NCBI RefSeq assembly: GCF_003813775.1
Contig: NZ_RPDH01000002.1
Coordinates: 62,001 to 126,000 of the forward strand
Origin: Chitinophaga lutea
GTDB lineage: Bacteria; Bacteroidota; Bacteroidia; Chitinophagales; Chitinophagaceae
DNA: 64,000 nt
Direction of reading: 5' to 3'
The notes beneath the pieces are model-generated. The model did no database searches. It saw only the letters and a list, made by a program, of their open reading frames with translations, and had not been told where the DNA came from. Of the stretch, positions 42,239 through 50,595 are shown piece after piece (the first letter of the stretch is position 1; each line of letters opens with the position of its first letter). A program made the translations under genes and the position numbers.

Positions 42239-43492
42239 TTAAGAGAAAAAGAGTGCCTGCACGTTGCTGGCAGCCAGCAGGAACATGATCAGCAGGCCGA
42301 TGGCGCCCACTACGTTGGTGAAAGTTTTGTTTTTGTATTCGCCCATGATCTTGCCGTCGTTGGCCACGAAGTAGAGGGCCAGGCCGATGAAAGGCACGAT
42401 AAAAATGGTAACGGCCTGCGCGAGGATGATCAGTTCCAGCGGCAGTTTGCCGAACACGATGGCCACGATGGCGCCGATCACCATGATAATGCCGATGAAA
42501 AGTCGCACCATGCCTGATTTTAGTTGTCCTCCGTAACCCAGCGCGTCACCCAGCAGCGTGCCGCCAAGTGAAGCGTTGCCGATCAGGGAAGAAAAGGATG
42601 CGCCGAACAGGCCCGATAAAAAGAGGGCGGAGGCGAAGTGGCCGAAAATAGGCTCCAGCGCCCGTGCCATATCGGCTGCATTCCTGACTTCGGTGCCCTT
42701 GCTGTGCAGCACCGCCGCTGCGCAAATAAGCACGATGGCGCTGAGCAGGCCGAGTATCAGCATGCCGGGGTAGGTTTCTTTGGGAGCCTGTTTTACATCC
42801 GGCTGGGCTTTTTTTCTTTCCTGCACCAGGTACGCCTGGTACATCGCACCTACAATGGAAAAACAGGAGGCCATGAATGCGATCACCAGTTTTAACGAGC
42901 CCGCCGGCACTTCCGGTGCCAGTCCGCCGACGATGCCGCTGATGGACGGTTTCGAAAATAGGAGGGTGGCCACAAACGCAAACAGCATCAGCGCGATCAG
43001 CAGGATCATAATGTTCTGCAGCGTTTTATAAAAGGTTTTGTAGAACAGCATCGCGATGGCCAGTGCGTTAAACACCACTATCCAGATCACCGGGCTGGTT
43101 TGCGTTGCCTCCGCCACGGCGATGCCCGTGCCGATGGAATTACCCGCCTGGAAGGAGGTGCAGACCAAAAACACACCGAAACCGATGGCGATGCGGGCGC
43201 CGTTTCCCCATTTACGGCCGATAGTGGTAAGCAGCGATTCGCTGGTGGCGATACCTACGCGGGCCGACATGGTGGTGAATACGATCATAAAAAAAATGGC
43301 GACCACGATCAGCCATATTAATGAATACCCGTACTGCGCGCCCATCATGGAAGTAATGGTGATTTTGCTGGGCCCGAATACGAGCGCGGCCGTGATCAGT
43401 CCGGGCCCGATGGCCTGCAGCCATGCCTTGTATTTATTGCTCGTGGTTTTTTCGCTGACCGGGAGGGCAGCCGTGGTTGACGTGTTTTCCAT
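42239..43492 (-). CDS. NRAMP-family transporter lacking the canonical metal site
   Basis: The product has 417 residues from ATG 43492 (MENTSTTAALPV), with about 11 membrane segments. Family features include AIGPGLITAALVF in TM1, the TM8 block ALFLSGLFGASFSSLIGNAS and LELIILAQAVTIFIVPFIGL. The TM1 metal motif DPGN is replaced by GPSK (residues 40-43). The TM6 stretch that carries MPH in classic NRAMPs reads FSIVGAMYQAYLVQERK. The Asp, Asn and Met ligands thus seem absent. The ORF extension up to 43630 is not used because it reads through operator A. It is the first gene of an operon of sugar-type enzymes, so a non-metal substrate should be considered. Confidence 0.88.
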   Translation of the reverse strand: MENTSTTAALPVSEKTTSNKYKAWLQAIGPGLITAALVFGPSKITITSMMGAQYGYSLIWLIVVAIFFMIVFTTMSARVGIATSESLLTTIGRKWGNGARIAIGFGVFLVCTSFQAGNSIGTGIAVAEATQTSPVIWIVVFNALAIAMLFYKTFYKTLQNIMILLIALMLFAFVATLLFSKPSISGIVGGLAPEVPAGSLKLVIAFMASCFSIVGAMYQAYLVQERKKAQPDVKQAPKETYPGMLILGLLSAIVLICAAAVLHSKGTEVRNAADMARALEPIFGHFASALFLSGLFGASFSSLIGNASLGGTLLGDALGYGGQLKSGMVRLFIGIIMVIGAIVAIVFGKLPLELIILAQAVTIFIVPFIGLALYFVANDGKIMGEYKNKTFTNVVGAIGLLIMFLLAASNVQALFFS

Positions 43493-43541
43493 TGTGTTGA
43501 TCAGATTATAATTTTGGTTCCGGATAACGAAAAAGCGGGAA

Positions 43542-43561
43542 TTTCGTGTACGTACCCGAAA
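43542..43561. promoter_or_regulatory. Operator A, LacI-type palindrome
   Basis: TTTCGTGTAC followed by GTACCCGAAA is a 20-bp palindrome with one mismatch. It lies ~50 bp upstream of the NRAMP-like start and overlaps the -7 element of the minus-strand promoter. Confidence 0.85.
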
Positions 43562-43587
43562 GTACACAACATTTGCAAAAAAGCAAA
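43557..43587 (-). promoter_or_regulatory. Promoter of the NRAMP-SDR-aldolase-M20 operon
   Basis: On the minus strand TTTG (43587-43584), a 19-bp spacer and TACTTTCG (43564-43557) fit the Bacteroidota promoter layout with one mismatch in the -7 element. The -7 element runs into operator A. Confidence 0.6.
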
Positions 43588-43664
43588 CAATATTTGCGCT
43601 TTGATTGAATATCGCCGCATGGACGTTCAATTCTTTTTTATTCGGGATAATTTTCTATAAAAGG

Positions 43665-43695
43665 TTTGTATTTCCGGAAACATTTACTAATTTCC
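43665..43695 (+). promoter_or_regulatory. Promoter of the oxidoreductase-SusCD-beta-helix operon
   Basis: TTTG (43665-43668), 19 bp and TAATTTCC (43688-43695) give the same spacing as the opposite promoter. The -7 element overlaps operator B. The coding start is ~165 nt downstream, leaving a leader that includes operator C. Confidence 0.55.
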
Positions 43696-43711
43696 GGGTG
43701 CGTACCCGAAA
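43692..43711. promoter_or_regulatory. Operator B, LacI-type palindrome
   Basis: TTCCGGGTGC followed by GTACCCGAAA matches the consensus with two changes in the left half. Confidence 0.8.
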
Positions 43712-43751
43712 ATGTATGTAGAATTCGCCGCTGTAACCATGCCAGCGTTTT

Positions 43752-43782
43752 TTTCGGGTAACAAACGGGTACGTACCCGAAA
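43752..43782. promoter_or_regulatory. Operator C with adjacent half-site
   Basis: AAACGGGTAC followed by GTACCCGAAA occupies 43763-43782. An additional half-site TTTCGGGTAA lies directly to the left at 43752-43761. It is ~80 bp before the oxidoreductase start. Confidence 0.8.
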
Positions 43783-43862
43783 AGTGTTTCAGCCATTTGA
43801 CCTATATTTCGTTTTGGGATAAGCAACCGACTTAACGGACATAATTAAACAGACTATTTCAC

Positions 43863-44897
43863 ATGACTCAATTCTTCGACCGCCGCAGGTTTCTCCAGAC
43901 TATTTCTGCCGCCGGCGCAGGCGTGGCCCTTTCCAGCCTGCAACCCTTCGCCGCAAAAGGTTCCGCGGGTGCCGACGTTATCAGGATCGGCATCATCGGC
44001 GCGGACTCTTCCCATGCCGTAGCCTTTACCAAAAGCTTCCACAGTCCCACACCGGCCCCCGGCCTGGAAGGATTTAAAGTGGTGGCCGTATTGCCGCAAG
44101 CCAGCCCGGATATTCCCAACAACGTAAAACGCCTGCCGGGTTTTGTGGATGAACTGAAAAAGCTGGGTGTGGAAGTGGTGGATACCATGGAGGCGCTGCT
44201 GGCTAAAACAGATGCCATCCTCGTAGAATCCAACGACGGCCGTCCGCACTACAAACAGGCGCTCCCTGCGCTGCAGGCCGGCAAAAAGGTATTCATCGAC
44301 AAACCGCTGGCTGCCTCCCTTGCGGAAGGCATCGCCATCTTCGATGCGGCGCGCCGGTACAACACCGCCGTTTTCTCCTGTTCTTCCTTAAGATATATGG
44401 AAAGCGCACAGGCGGTGGCAAAAGGTTCCGTAGGCAAAGTATTCGGTGCCGACACGTACAGTCCCTGCGCCCTCGAAAAAACGCACCCCGATATTTTCTG
44501 GTATGGCATCCACGGGGTGGAAACCCTCTATACCGTGATGGGGCCCGGCTGTAAATCCGTGAGCAGAACGCATACGGAGAATACGGACGTGGCGGTGGGC
44601 GCCTGGGAAGATGGCCGCATCGGCACATTCCGCGGCAACCGCACCGGCAAAAGCGAATACGGCGGTACCGTGTACGGTGAAAAAGGCAACGCGGTGCTCG
44701 GCCCCTTCAAAGGCTATGAAGCGCTCGTGGTCCAGATCGCTGAATTTTTCAGGACCGGTAAACCCCCGGTGCCGGAAGCGGAAACACTGGAAATACTGGC
44801 CTTCATGGAAGCGGCCGACGAAAGCAAACGCAAAGGCGGCAAGCCGGTGGAACTGAAAGAAATGTTCGACAGAGCAAAGAAGCATAAGCGGAAGTAA
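43863..44897 (+). CDS. Tat-exported Gfo/Idh/MocA-like oxidoreductase
   Basis: The product has 344 residues with twin-arginine signal DRRRFLQTISAAGAGVALS. A Rossmann-like start follows, IRIGIIGADSSHAVAFTKSF, in which the second half of GxGxxG is replaced by ADSSH. The conserved block GKKVFIDKPLAASLAEGIAI contains the DKP version of the family's EKP motif; the catalytic Lys is present. The C-terminal sheet domain (GADTYSPCALEKTHPDIFWY, FRGNRTGKSEYGGTVYGEKG) is typical of the family. It likely binds a nicotinamide cofactor before export and acts on sugars in the periplasm. It is the first gene of the SusCD/beta-helix operon, controlled by operators B and C. Confidence 0.87.
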   Translation: MTQFFDRRRFLQTISAAGAGVALSSLQPFAAKGSAGADVIRIGIIGADSSHAVAFTKSFHSPTPAPGLEGFKVVAVLPQASPDIPNNVKRLPGFVDELKKLGVEVVDTMEALLAKTDAILVESNDGRPHYKQALPALQAGKKVFIDKPLAASLAEGIAIFDAARRYNTAVFSCSSLRYMESAQAVAKGSVGKVFGADTYSPCALEKTHPDIFWYGIHGVETLYTVMGPGCKSVSRTHTENTDVAVGAWEDGRIGTFRGNRTGKSEYGGTVYGEKGNAVLGPFKGYEALVVQIAEFFRTGKPPVPEAETLEILAFMEAADESKRKGGKPVELKEMFDRAKKHKRK

Positions 44898-44939
44898 CCA
44901 CACGCACATCTTTACATTTTATCACCAAAATTTCTGATC

Positions 44940-47900
44940 ATGAAATCGGAACGACATTCCTATGCCCGTCCGGGTATCAGATGCTTATTGTTATGGCTCC
45001 TGCTCATCCCGGGCATGTCCTATGCCCAGAGCCTCCCCACCGTAAAAGGACTTGTTACGGCAGAAGACAACGGCGCCGCGCTCCCCGGTGTCAGCGTCAA
45101 AGTCAACGGCACCAGCCGCGGCGTAATGACCGACAGCACGGGCCGCTTCAGCATAGCGGCCAAACCGGGAGAAGTGCTGGTATTTTCTTTTATCGGCTAC
45201 CAGCGGAGAAATATCACGCTGGCTGACCAGCGCTCCCTCAACGTATTTCTCAAACCGGCCGCCACGGGCATCGATGAAGTGGTGGTGATCGGTTACGGTA
45301 CCGTTGCGCGTAAAGATCTCACCGGGGCCGTGGCGAAAGTGAATATGGAAGACATGACCAAAGCGCCGGTGATGTCGTTCGACGAAGCACTGGCCGGCAG
45401 GGTGGCCGGGGTGCAAGTTTCATCCGGCGAAGGCCAGCCCGGCTCGCAGATGAACATCGTTATCCGGGGTGCCAATTCCCTCACCCAGAGCAATGCGCCC
45501 CTGTATGTGATCGACGGGTTTCCGATCGAAGACCCGGAAAACGCTTCTATCAATCCAGACGACATTGCCTCCATCGACGTACTGAAAGACGCTTCCGCTA
45601 CCGCTATCTACGGCGCGCGCGGCGCGAACGGCGTGATCGTGATCACCACCAAAAAAGGAAAGACGGGCAAGCCGGTGATCACCTACAGCGGCACCTACGG
45701 CGTGCAGAACGTGCTCAAACAGATGGAGCTGATGGACCCTTACGAATTTGTGCAATACCAGTTATCGCGCAACGTGCAGCAGGCCACGGAAACTTACCTC
45801 ACCAACGGGAAAACGCCCGACTATTATAAAACAGCACCGGGGTACGACTGGCAGGATTATATCTTCCGCACCGCGCCCATGCAAACGCACAACATTTCGC
45901 TGCGCGGCGGCAACGGGCAAACGCAGTATTCCATTTCCGGTTCAATGGCCGACCAGGAAGGCATCATCATCAAATCGGGCTTTAAACGCTACCAGGGCCG
46001 CGTCACCATCGACCAGACGGTGAACCCGAAACTGAAAGTAGGGGTGAACGTGAATTATAGCAACACTACGCAAACAGGCGCATCTCCTTCCGCCAACGCC
46101 TCGCAATCCACCAACTACCTCCTGTTCAGCGTGTGGGGCTACCGCCCGGTGAGCGGTGCGGGCATCGATTTGTCTGAAGACCTCTTCGACCCGAACATCA
46201 CCGACGCGGCAGACCACCGCATCAATCCGGTGATCAGCACCAAAAACGAACTGCGCCTGCGGGGCATCAAAAACATCATGGCGAATGCCTACGTGGACTA
46301 CAATATCACCAAAGAACTGTTGCTGAAAGTAACCGGCGGTATCAGCAGCATGACCGGCCGTAGCGACGCTTTCTTCAACAGCCAGACACACAGGGGCACA
46401 CCGCTGTTCCCCACGAACGTACTGGGCATCAACGGCTCGGTGAGTTATGACGAATTGAATACCTGGGTGAATGAAAACACCCTTTCTTACCGCAAAACCT
46501 TTAACAAGGTGCATAAGCTCGATGCGGTGGCGGGTGTTACCATGCAGGGCGGCGCACGCTCCCGGTACGGGTTTGCCGTGCAGCAGATACCGAATGAAGA
46601 GCTGGAACTCCATGGCCTCGATGAAGGTATTCCGTACCAGTCGTACGCTTCGGGCGCCAAATATTCGCTTGCTTCATTCCTTGGCCGCGTCAATTATAGC
46701 TACAAATCCAAATACCTGCTGACGGCCAGTTTCAGGGCGGATGGCTCTTCCAAGTTTTCTACGCAGAACCGCTGGAGTTATTTTCCGTCCGGTGCGGCGG
46801 CCTGGCGTCTGAGCGGGGAAGAATTCATGAAACCGCTCCGTTTTGTGTCCGACGCCAAACTGCGTGTGAGCTATGGTGTAACGGGCAACAACCGGGTAGG
46901 GGAGTTCGATTATATGTCTTCGCTCACATTGCCCATCGGCGCATCTTATTCCTTCAACAACGCGAGCCCTTCCAAGGCGGTGATTCCCGGCACCATCGGC
47001 AATCCGAACCTGAAATGGGAAAATACCCGGCAGATCGATGCGGGCCTGGACCTCAGTCTCTTTAAAAACCGTGTGGAATTCACGGCCGACGTGTACCGCA
47101 AAACCACGTACGATCTGCTGCTGGAAGCGAACGTGCCTTATACCACCGGCTACCAGACCGTGTTCAAAAACATCGGCAGCGTACGCAACGAAGGCCTGGA
47201 ACTGACGATGGCTGTCGACAACGTGCGCACCAAACATTTTTCGTGGAGCAGCAGCTTCAACATCAGCTTTAACAGGACCCGCGTGATGGAACTGGCGGAA
47301 GGGGAGGAAGCGCTGCTGACGCCGATGACATGGGACAGCGGCTATAAAAACGCGCTCTACATCGCACGTCGCGGCCAGTCGACCTCGCTTTTTTACGGTT
47401 ACATCTGGGACGGGCTTTATACGTACGAAGATTTTGATCAGCCTTCACCCGGTACTTATGTGCTGAAAAAAGACCGGCCGACGAATACGGACACCCGCGA
47501 GTTCATCCAGCCAGGACATAACAAATTCAGGGACGTTAACGGCGACGGGGTGACCGATGCCAGCGATATGTCCGTGATCGGCCGCGGCCTGCCCATTCAC
47601 ACCGGTGGTTTCTCCAACAACTTCGGCTACAAAGGTTTCAGCCTGAACGTATTTTTCCAGTGGTCATACGGTAACGACATCATGAACGCCAACCGTCTCA
47701 TGTTCGAAGAAAACGTAGGCAACCGCAGCAACCTCAACCAGTATAAATCTTATGTGAACCGCTGGAGCCACGAGAACCCTTCCAGCAACATCCCCGTGAG
47801 CCGCGGGCAAACGATGTACGGCATTTATTCTTCGAGGGTGGTGGAAGACGGTTCCTATCTCCGTCTGAAAACGCTCCAGCTGGCGTATTCGTTTCCGTCG

Positions 47901-48092
47901 AAGTATCTGCGGCCCATGAAGATGAGCAGCCTGAGCCTTTCAGTACAGGCGCAGAACCTCATTACCTGGACGAATTATTCCGGCATGGATCCCGAAGTGT
48001 CCGTTCGCCACAGCGCGCTCTCGGCTGGCTTCGATTATTCGGCTTACCCGCGCGCACGCACGGTGACGTTCGGGCTGAAAGCAGGTTTTTAA
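44940..48092 (+). CDS. SusC/RagA TonB-dependent transporter of the LacI regulon
   Basis: The product has 1050 residues. The signal peptide (CLLLWLLLIPGMSYAQ) is followed by a carboxypeptidase-like domain (VKGLVTAEDNGAALPGVSVK), plug (IDEVVVIGYGTVARKDLTGA, LAGRVAGVQVSSGEGQPGS, APLYVIDGFPIEDPENASIN, AIYGARGANGVIVITTKKGK) and barrel ending in GLKAGF. No STN domain is present, so control is by the LacI regulator and not a sigma factor. It starts 42 bp after the Tat oxidoreductase and precedes SusD by 18 bp. It would import the oligosaccharide that the periplasmic enzymes process. Confidence 0.95.
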   Translation: MKSERHSYARPGIRCLLLWLLLIPGMSYAQSLPTVKGLVTAEDNGAALPGVSVKVNGTSRGVMTDSTGRFSIAAKPGEVLVFSFIGYQRRNITLADQRSLNVFLKPAATGIDEVVVIGYGTVARKDLTGAVAKVNMEDMTKAPVMSFDEALAGRVAGVQVSSGEGQPGSQMNIVIRGANSLTQSNAPLYVIDGFPIEDPENASINPDDIASIDVLKDASATAIYGARGANGVIVITTKKGKTGKPVITYSGTYGVQNVLKQMELMDPYEFVQYQLSRNVQQATETYLTNGKTPDYYKTAPGYDWQDYIFRTAPMQTHNISLRGGNGQTQYSISGSMADQEGIIIKSGFKRYQGRVTIDQTVNPKLKVGVNVNYSNTTQTGASPSANASQSTNYLLFSVWGYRPVSGAGIDLSEDLFDPNITDAADHRINPVISTKNELRLRGIKNIMANAYVDYNITKELLLKVTGGISSMTGRSDAFFNSQTHRGTPLFPTNVLGINGSVSYDELNTWVNENTLSYRKTFNKVHKLDAVAGVTMQGGARSRYGFAVQQIPNEELELHGLDEGIPYQSYASGAKYSLASFLGRVNYSYKSKYLLTASFRADGSSKFSTQNRWSYFPSGAAAWRLSGEEFMKPLRFVSDAKLRVSYGVTGNNRVGEFDYMSSLTLPIGASYSFNNASPSKAVIPGTIGNPNLKWENTRQIDAGLDLSLFKNRVEFTADVYRKTTYDLLLEANVPYTTGYQTVFKNIGSVRNEGLELTMAVDNVRTKHFSWSSSFNISFNRTRVMELAEGEEALLTPMTWDSGYKNALYIARRGQSTSLFYGYIWDGLYTYEDFDQPSPGTYVLKKDRPTNTDTREFIQPGHNKFRDVNGDGVTDASDMSVIGRGLPIHTGGFSNNFGYKGFSLNVFFQWSYGNDIMNANRLMFEENVGNRSNLNQYKSYVNRWSHENPSSNIPVSRGQTMYGIYSSRVVEDGSYLRLKTLQLAYSFPSKYLRPMKMSSLSLSVQAQNLITWTNYSGMDPEVSVRHSALSAGFDYSAYPRARTVTFGLKAGF

Positions 48093-48110
48093 CATCAAAA
48101 TAGCTTTGTT

Positions 48111-49631
48111 ATGATACGCATATATTTTGTTTTACTGGTATTGTGCTGCACGGGCTGTAAAAAGTTCCTTGATACCAATCCCACGGACTTCCTCACGCCT
48201 GACCAGTATTTTAATACGGAAGAACAGCTGAAGAACGGGCTCACCGGGGTGTACGACATCCTGGGCAGCAGCGAGCTATACTCCAATAATTTCACCAGCC
48301 GCACCGGCACCGAGGCCGACCAGGGTTTTTACGCCCGCAGTACGTTCAATGGCCCCCAGGTATACACCCACACCGCCTCCGACAACCTCGTCACCGGCAC
48401 GTGGCAAAAGTTGTATGAGGGGATCAGTCGCGCCAACCTCGTACTGGCCAGCATCGACAAACCGAAGATGGGGGATTCCGCCCGCAGCCAGATCAGGGGC
48501 GAGGCGCTTTTCCTGCGCTCGTTTTATTACTTCATGCTCGTGAGCAACTGGGGCGATGTGCCGCTGATCCTGCAGCCCGTGAAATCCGCCGCCGGTAATG
48601 ATATTGCCCGCACTCCGGCGAAGGACGTGTATGAGCAGGTGGTGAAGGATATGAAGGAAGCCGAAACACTGGTGCCCACCATCACCACCATGGGGTACGG
48701 CGGCCGGATCACCAAATCCGCCGTGCGCGGCATGCTGGCGCGCGTATACCTGTATTGGGCCGGCAAACCGCTGAACGATGTGAGCAAGTATAACGATGCG
48801 CGGGAATGGGCGCTGAAGGTGATCGAATCCGGCGAGCACAAACTGGCCGATGACTATACGCAGGTGTTCATCAACTACGCGCAGGACAAATATGATATCA
48901 AGGAAAGCATCTGGGAAGTAGAGTTCTGGGGTAACCGTGTGGGGAATGCCTACACCGAAACCGGCTGGATTGGCTACACCGTAGGCATCGCCACCACTGA
49001 TACCGAAATCGGGTTCAGTTATGGTTTCATCAATGCCACCGCGCGCCTGTACCGCATGTATGAAAACGGCGACGTGCGCCGCGACTGGGCCATTGCACCG
49101 TATAGATATTCCGGCAAAACGAAGGTGAACCACACGGCCGCGCAGCTGTACAACCGCAACGCGGCGAAATGGCGCCGGGAGTATGAAACGCTGCTGCCGA
49201 AAGGGCCCAGCTCCACGCCGCAGAACTTCCCCATCCTCCGGTATTCCGACGTGCTGCTGATGTTCGCGGAAGCGGAAAACGCCGTGAACGGGCCAACCGC
49301 GGCAGCCATTGCCGCGGCCAACCTTGTGCGCAAAAGAGCGAAAGCGCCCGAGTATACCACGTTCGCTTCCAAAGAAGCGTTCCTCGAGGAACTGCAGGAC
49401 GAACGGTCGAGGGAATTGTGTTTTGAGGCCCTGCGCAAACCAGATCTCATCCGCTGGGGGATTTTCCTGCCCACCATGCAACAGGTGGCCAACGAAATCC
49501 AGAGCGAAGGCGGCACATATGTGTATGCCACCATCGCGTTCCTGAACGTTTCGGAAAAACACCTCCTGTTCCCCGTACCGGCCCGGGAAATGATGCTGAA
49601 CCGTAAACTGGTGCAGAACCCTGGCTGGTAA
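48111..49631 (+). CDS. SusD/RagB family lipoprotein of the LacI regulon
   Basis: The product has 506 residues, with signal peptide and lipobox CCTGC followed by KKFLDTNPTDFLTPDQYF, a standard SusD start. Other hallmarks are IRGEALFLRSFYYFMLVSNW with GDVPLIL, SAVRGMLARVYLYWAGKPLN, ILRYSDVLLMFAEAENAVNG and the C-terminal DERSRELCFEALRKPDLIRW. It is the glycan-binding partner of the SusC just upstream. The next gene, a small lipoprotein, starts 26 bp after its stop. Confidence 0.95.
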   Translation: MIRIYFVLLVLCCTGCKKFLDTNPTDFLTPDQYFNTEEQLKNGLTGVYDILGSSELYSNNFTSRTGTEADQGFYARSTFNGPQVYTHTASDNLVTGTWQKLYEGISRANLVLASIDKPKMGDSARSQIRGEALFLRSFYYFMLVSNWGDVPLILQPVKSAAGNDIARTPAKDVYEQVVKDMKEAETLVPTITTMGYGGRITKSAVRGMLARVYLYWAGKPLNDVSKYNDAREWALKVIESGEHKLADDYTQVFINYAQDKYDIKESIWEVEFWGNRVGNAYTETGWIGYTVGIATTDTEIGFSYGFINATARLYRMYENGDVRRDWAIAPYRYSGKTKVNHTAAQLYNRNAAKWRREYETLLPKGPSSTPQNFPILRYSDVLLMFAEAENAVNGPTAAAIAAANLVRKRAKAPEYTTFASKEAFLEELQDERSRELCFEALRKPDLIRWGIFLPTMQQVANEIQSEGGTYVYATIAFLNVSEKHLLFPVPAREMMLNRKLVQNPGW

Positions 49632-49657
49632 TTGTGTACTTCATTAAATCTCTTCTT

Positions 49658-50575
49658 ATGAAACGGATGATAATCGGCAGCCTCATCGTTCCCATGATGA
49701 TCGCCTGCAACAAGGAAATAAAAACGGACGCGCCCGTGCTGGAGGTATCGGTGGAAAAGGCGGATATCAAAGCGGGCGACACAGCAACGTTCAATATCCA
49801 GTCGGACGCGAACGTGCTTTCATTCTACTCCGGCGAAGTGTTGAACGATTACGGCTTTCACAACGGCCGTAAAATCGCCATCGACAGTGTGACACTTTCA
49901 TTCTCCACCTCGCTGAACTACGGTACGCAGAAAGATCAGTTCGCCGTGTTCGCTTCCAGCGATTTCAACGGGCAGTACACGGTGGAAGGCCTGAAAGCCG
50001 CCACCTGGCAGAACATCACCACGCTGTACAAACTCGCGCCGGGCAACAGCAATACCGCCATTGCCGCCGGTGTAAAAAAGATATCGCAGCTTGCAGCGCC
50101 GGGTAAACCGCTTTATATTGGCTACCGGTTCATCGTCAAACCGCAAACAGCTAATGGTGCATCGAAACTGTGGACGATGTCGGCTTTCAACATGAGCGGC
50201 CACACCAAGCTCGGTGTGCAGACGCTGGCCGACCATAAATCCGCCGGTTGGCGAATCATCGCGCAGGGCCAGCACGATCCCGGCCGGGGTGCCGTGATAC
50301 AGGCGGCGCAGCTGGCGTTTTACGGGAACAACAAGGATTTTATGGAGGAGTATACGGAAGACTGGGTGATCACCAAAGCGGTGAACATGGAAGAGGTGGA
50401 ACTGGGCCCCGATTGGGGAACAGGCATCAAAACCCTGGCAGACCCGCCTTTGAAAGCGTACCGGTACCGCTTCACCACACCCGGCACTTACACGGTTACC
50501 TTCGTAGCCTCCAATGTGAACAGCGACAATGAAAGCAAAACCGTGCGGCAGGTAACCGTGAAGGTTACACCGTAA
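49658..50575 (+). CDS. DUF5017-like surface lipoprotein
   Basis: The product has 305 residues from ATG 49658 (MKRMIIGSLIVPMMIAC), lipobox MMIAC; the upstream ATG at 49634 adds 8 residues and is less likely. The N-terminal ~100 residues are Ig/PKD-like (VSVEKADIKAGDTATFNIQS, VLSFYSGEVLNDYGFHNGRK), and the C-terminal ~80 end in a PKD-like strand set (YRFTTPGTYTVTFVASNVNS). The layout matches DUF5017 proteins that often follow SusD. It is probably a surface glycan-binding protein of the same system. The beta-helix gene begins 20 bp later. Confidence 0.8.
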   Translation: MKRMIIGSLIVPMMIACNKEIKTDAPVLEVSVEKADIKAGDTATFNIQSDANVLSFYSGEVLNDYGFHNGRKIAIDSVTLSFSTSLNYGTQKDQFAVFASSDFNGQYTVEGLKAATWQNITTLYKLAPGNSNTAIAAGVKKISQLAAPGKPLYIGYRFIVKPQTANGASKLWTMSAFNMSGHTKLGVQTLADHKSAGWRIIAQGQHDPGRGAVIQAAQLAFYGNNKDFMEEYTEDWVITKAVNMEEVELGPDWGTGIKTLADPPLKAYRYRFTTPGTYTVTFVASNVNSDNESKTVRQVTVKVTP

Positions 50576-50595
50576 AGCAATTATAATTCATCAGC

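Larger units (their letters stand above)
43493..43862. other. Divergent control region of the LacI regulon
   Basis: This 370-bp region lies between the divergent NRAMP-like and oxidoreductase genes. It holds three operator copies and a promoter-like sequence for each direction, listed separately. No gene is seen in it. Confidence 0.85.

Noticed and set aside
43493..43630. Extension of the NRAMP-like reading frame by 46 codons
   Set aside because: It reads through the operator and promoter (giving the peptide FRVRTR, the translation of the palindrome). The same peptide appears in frames over operators D and E, so it is a by-product of the DNA site.
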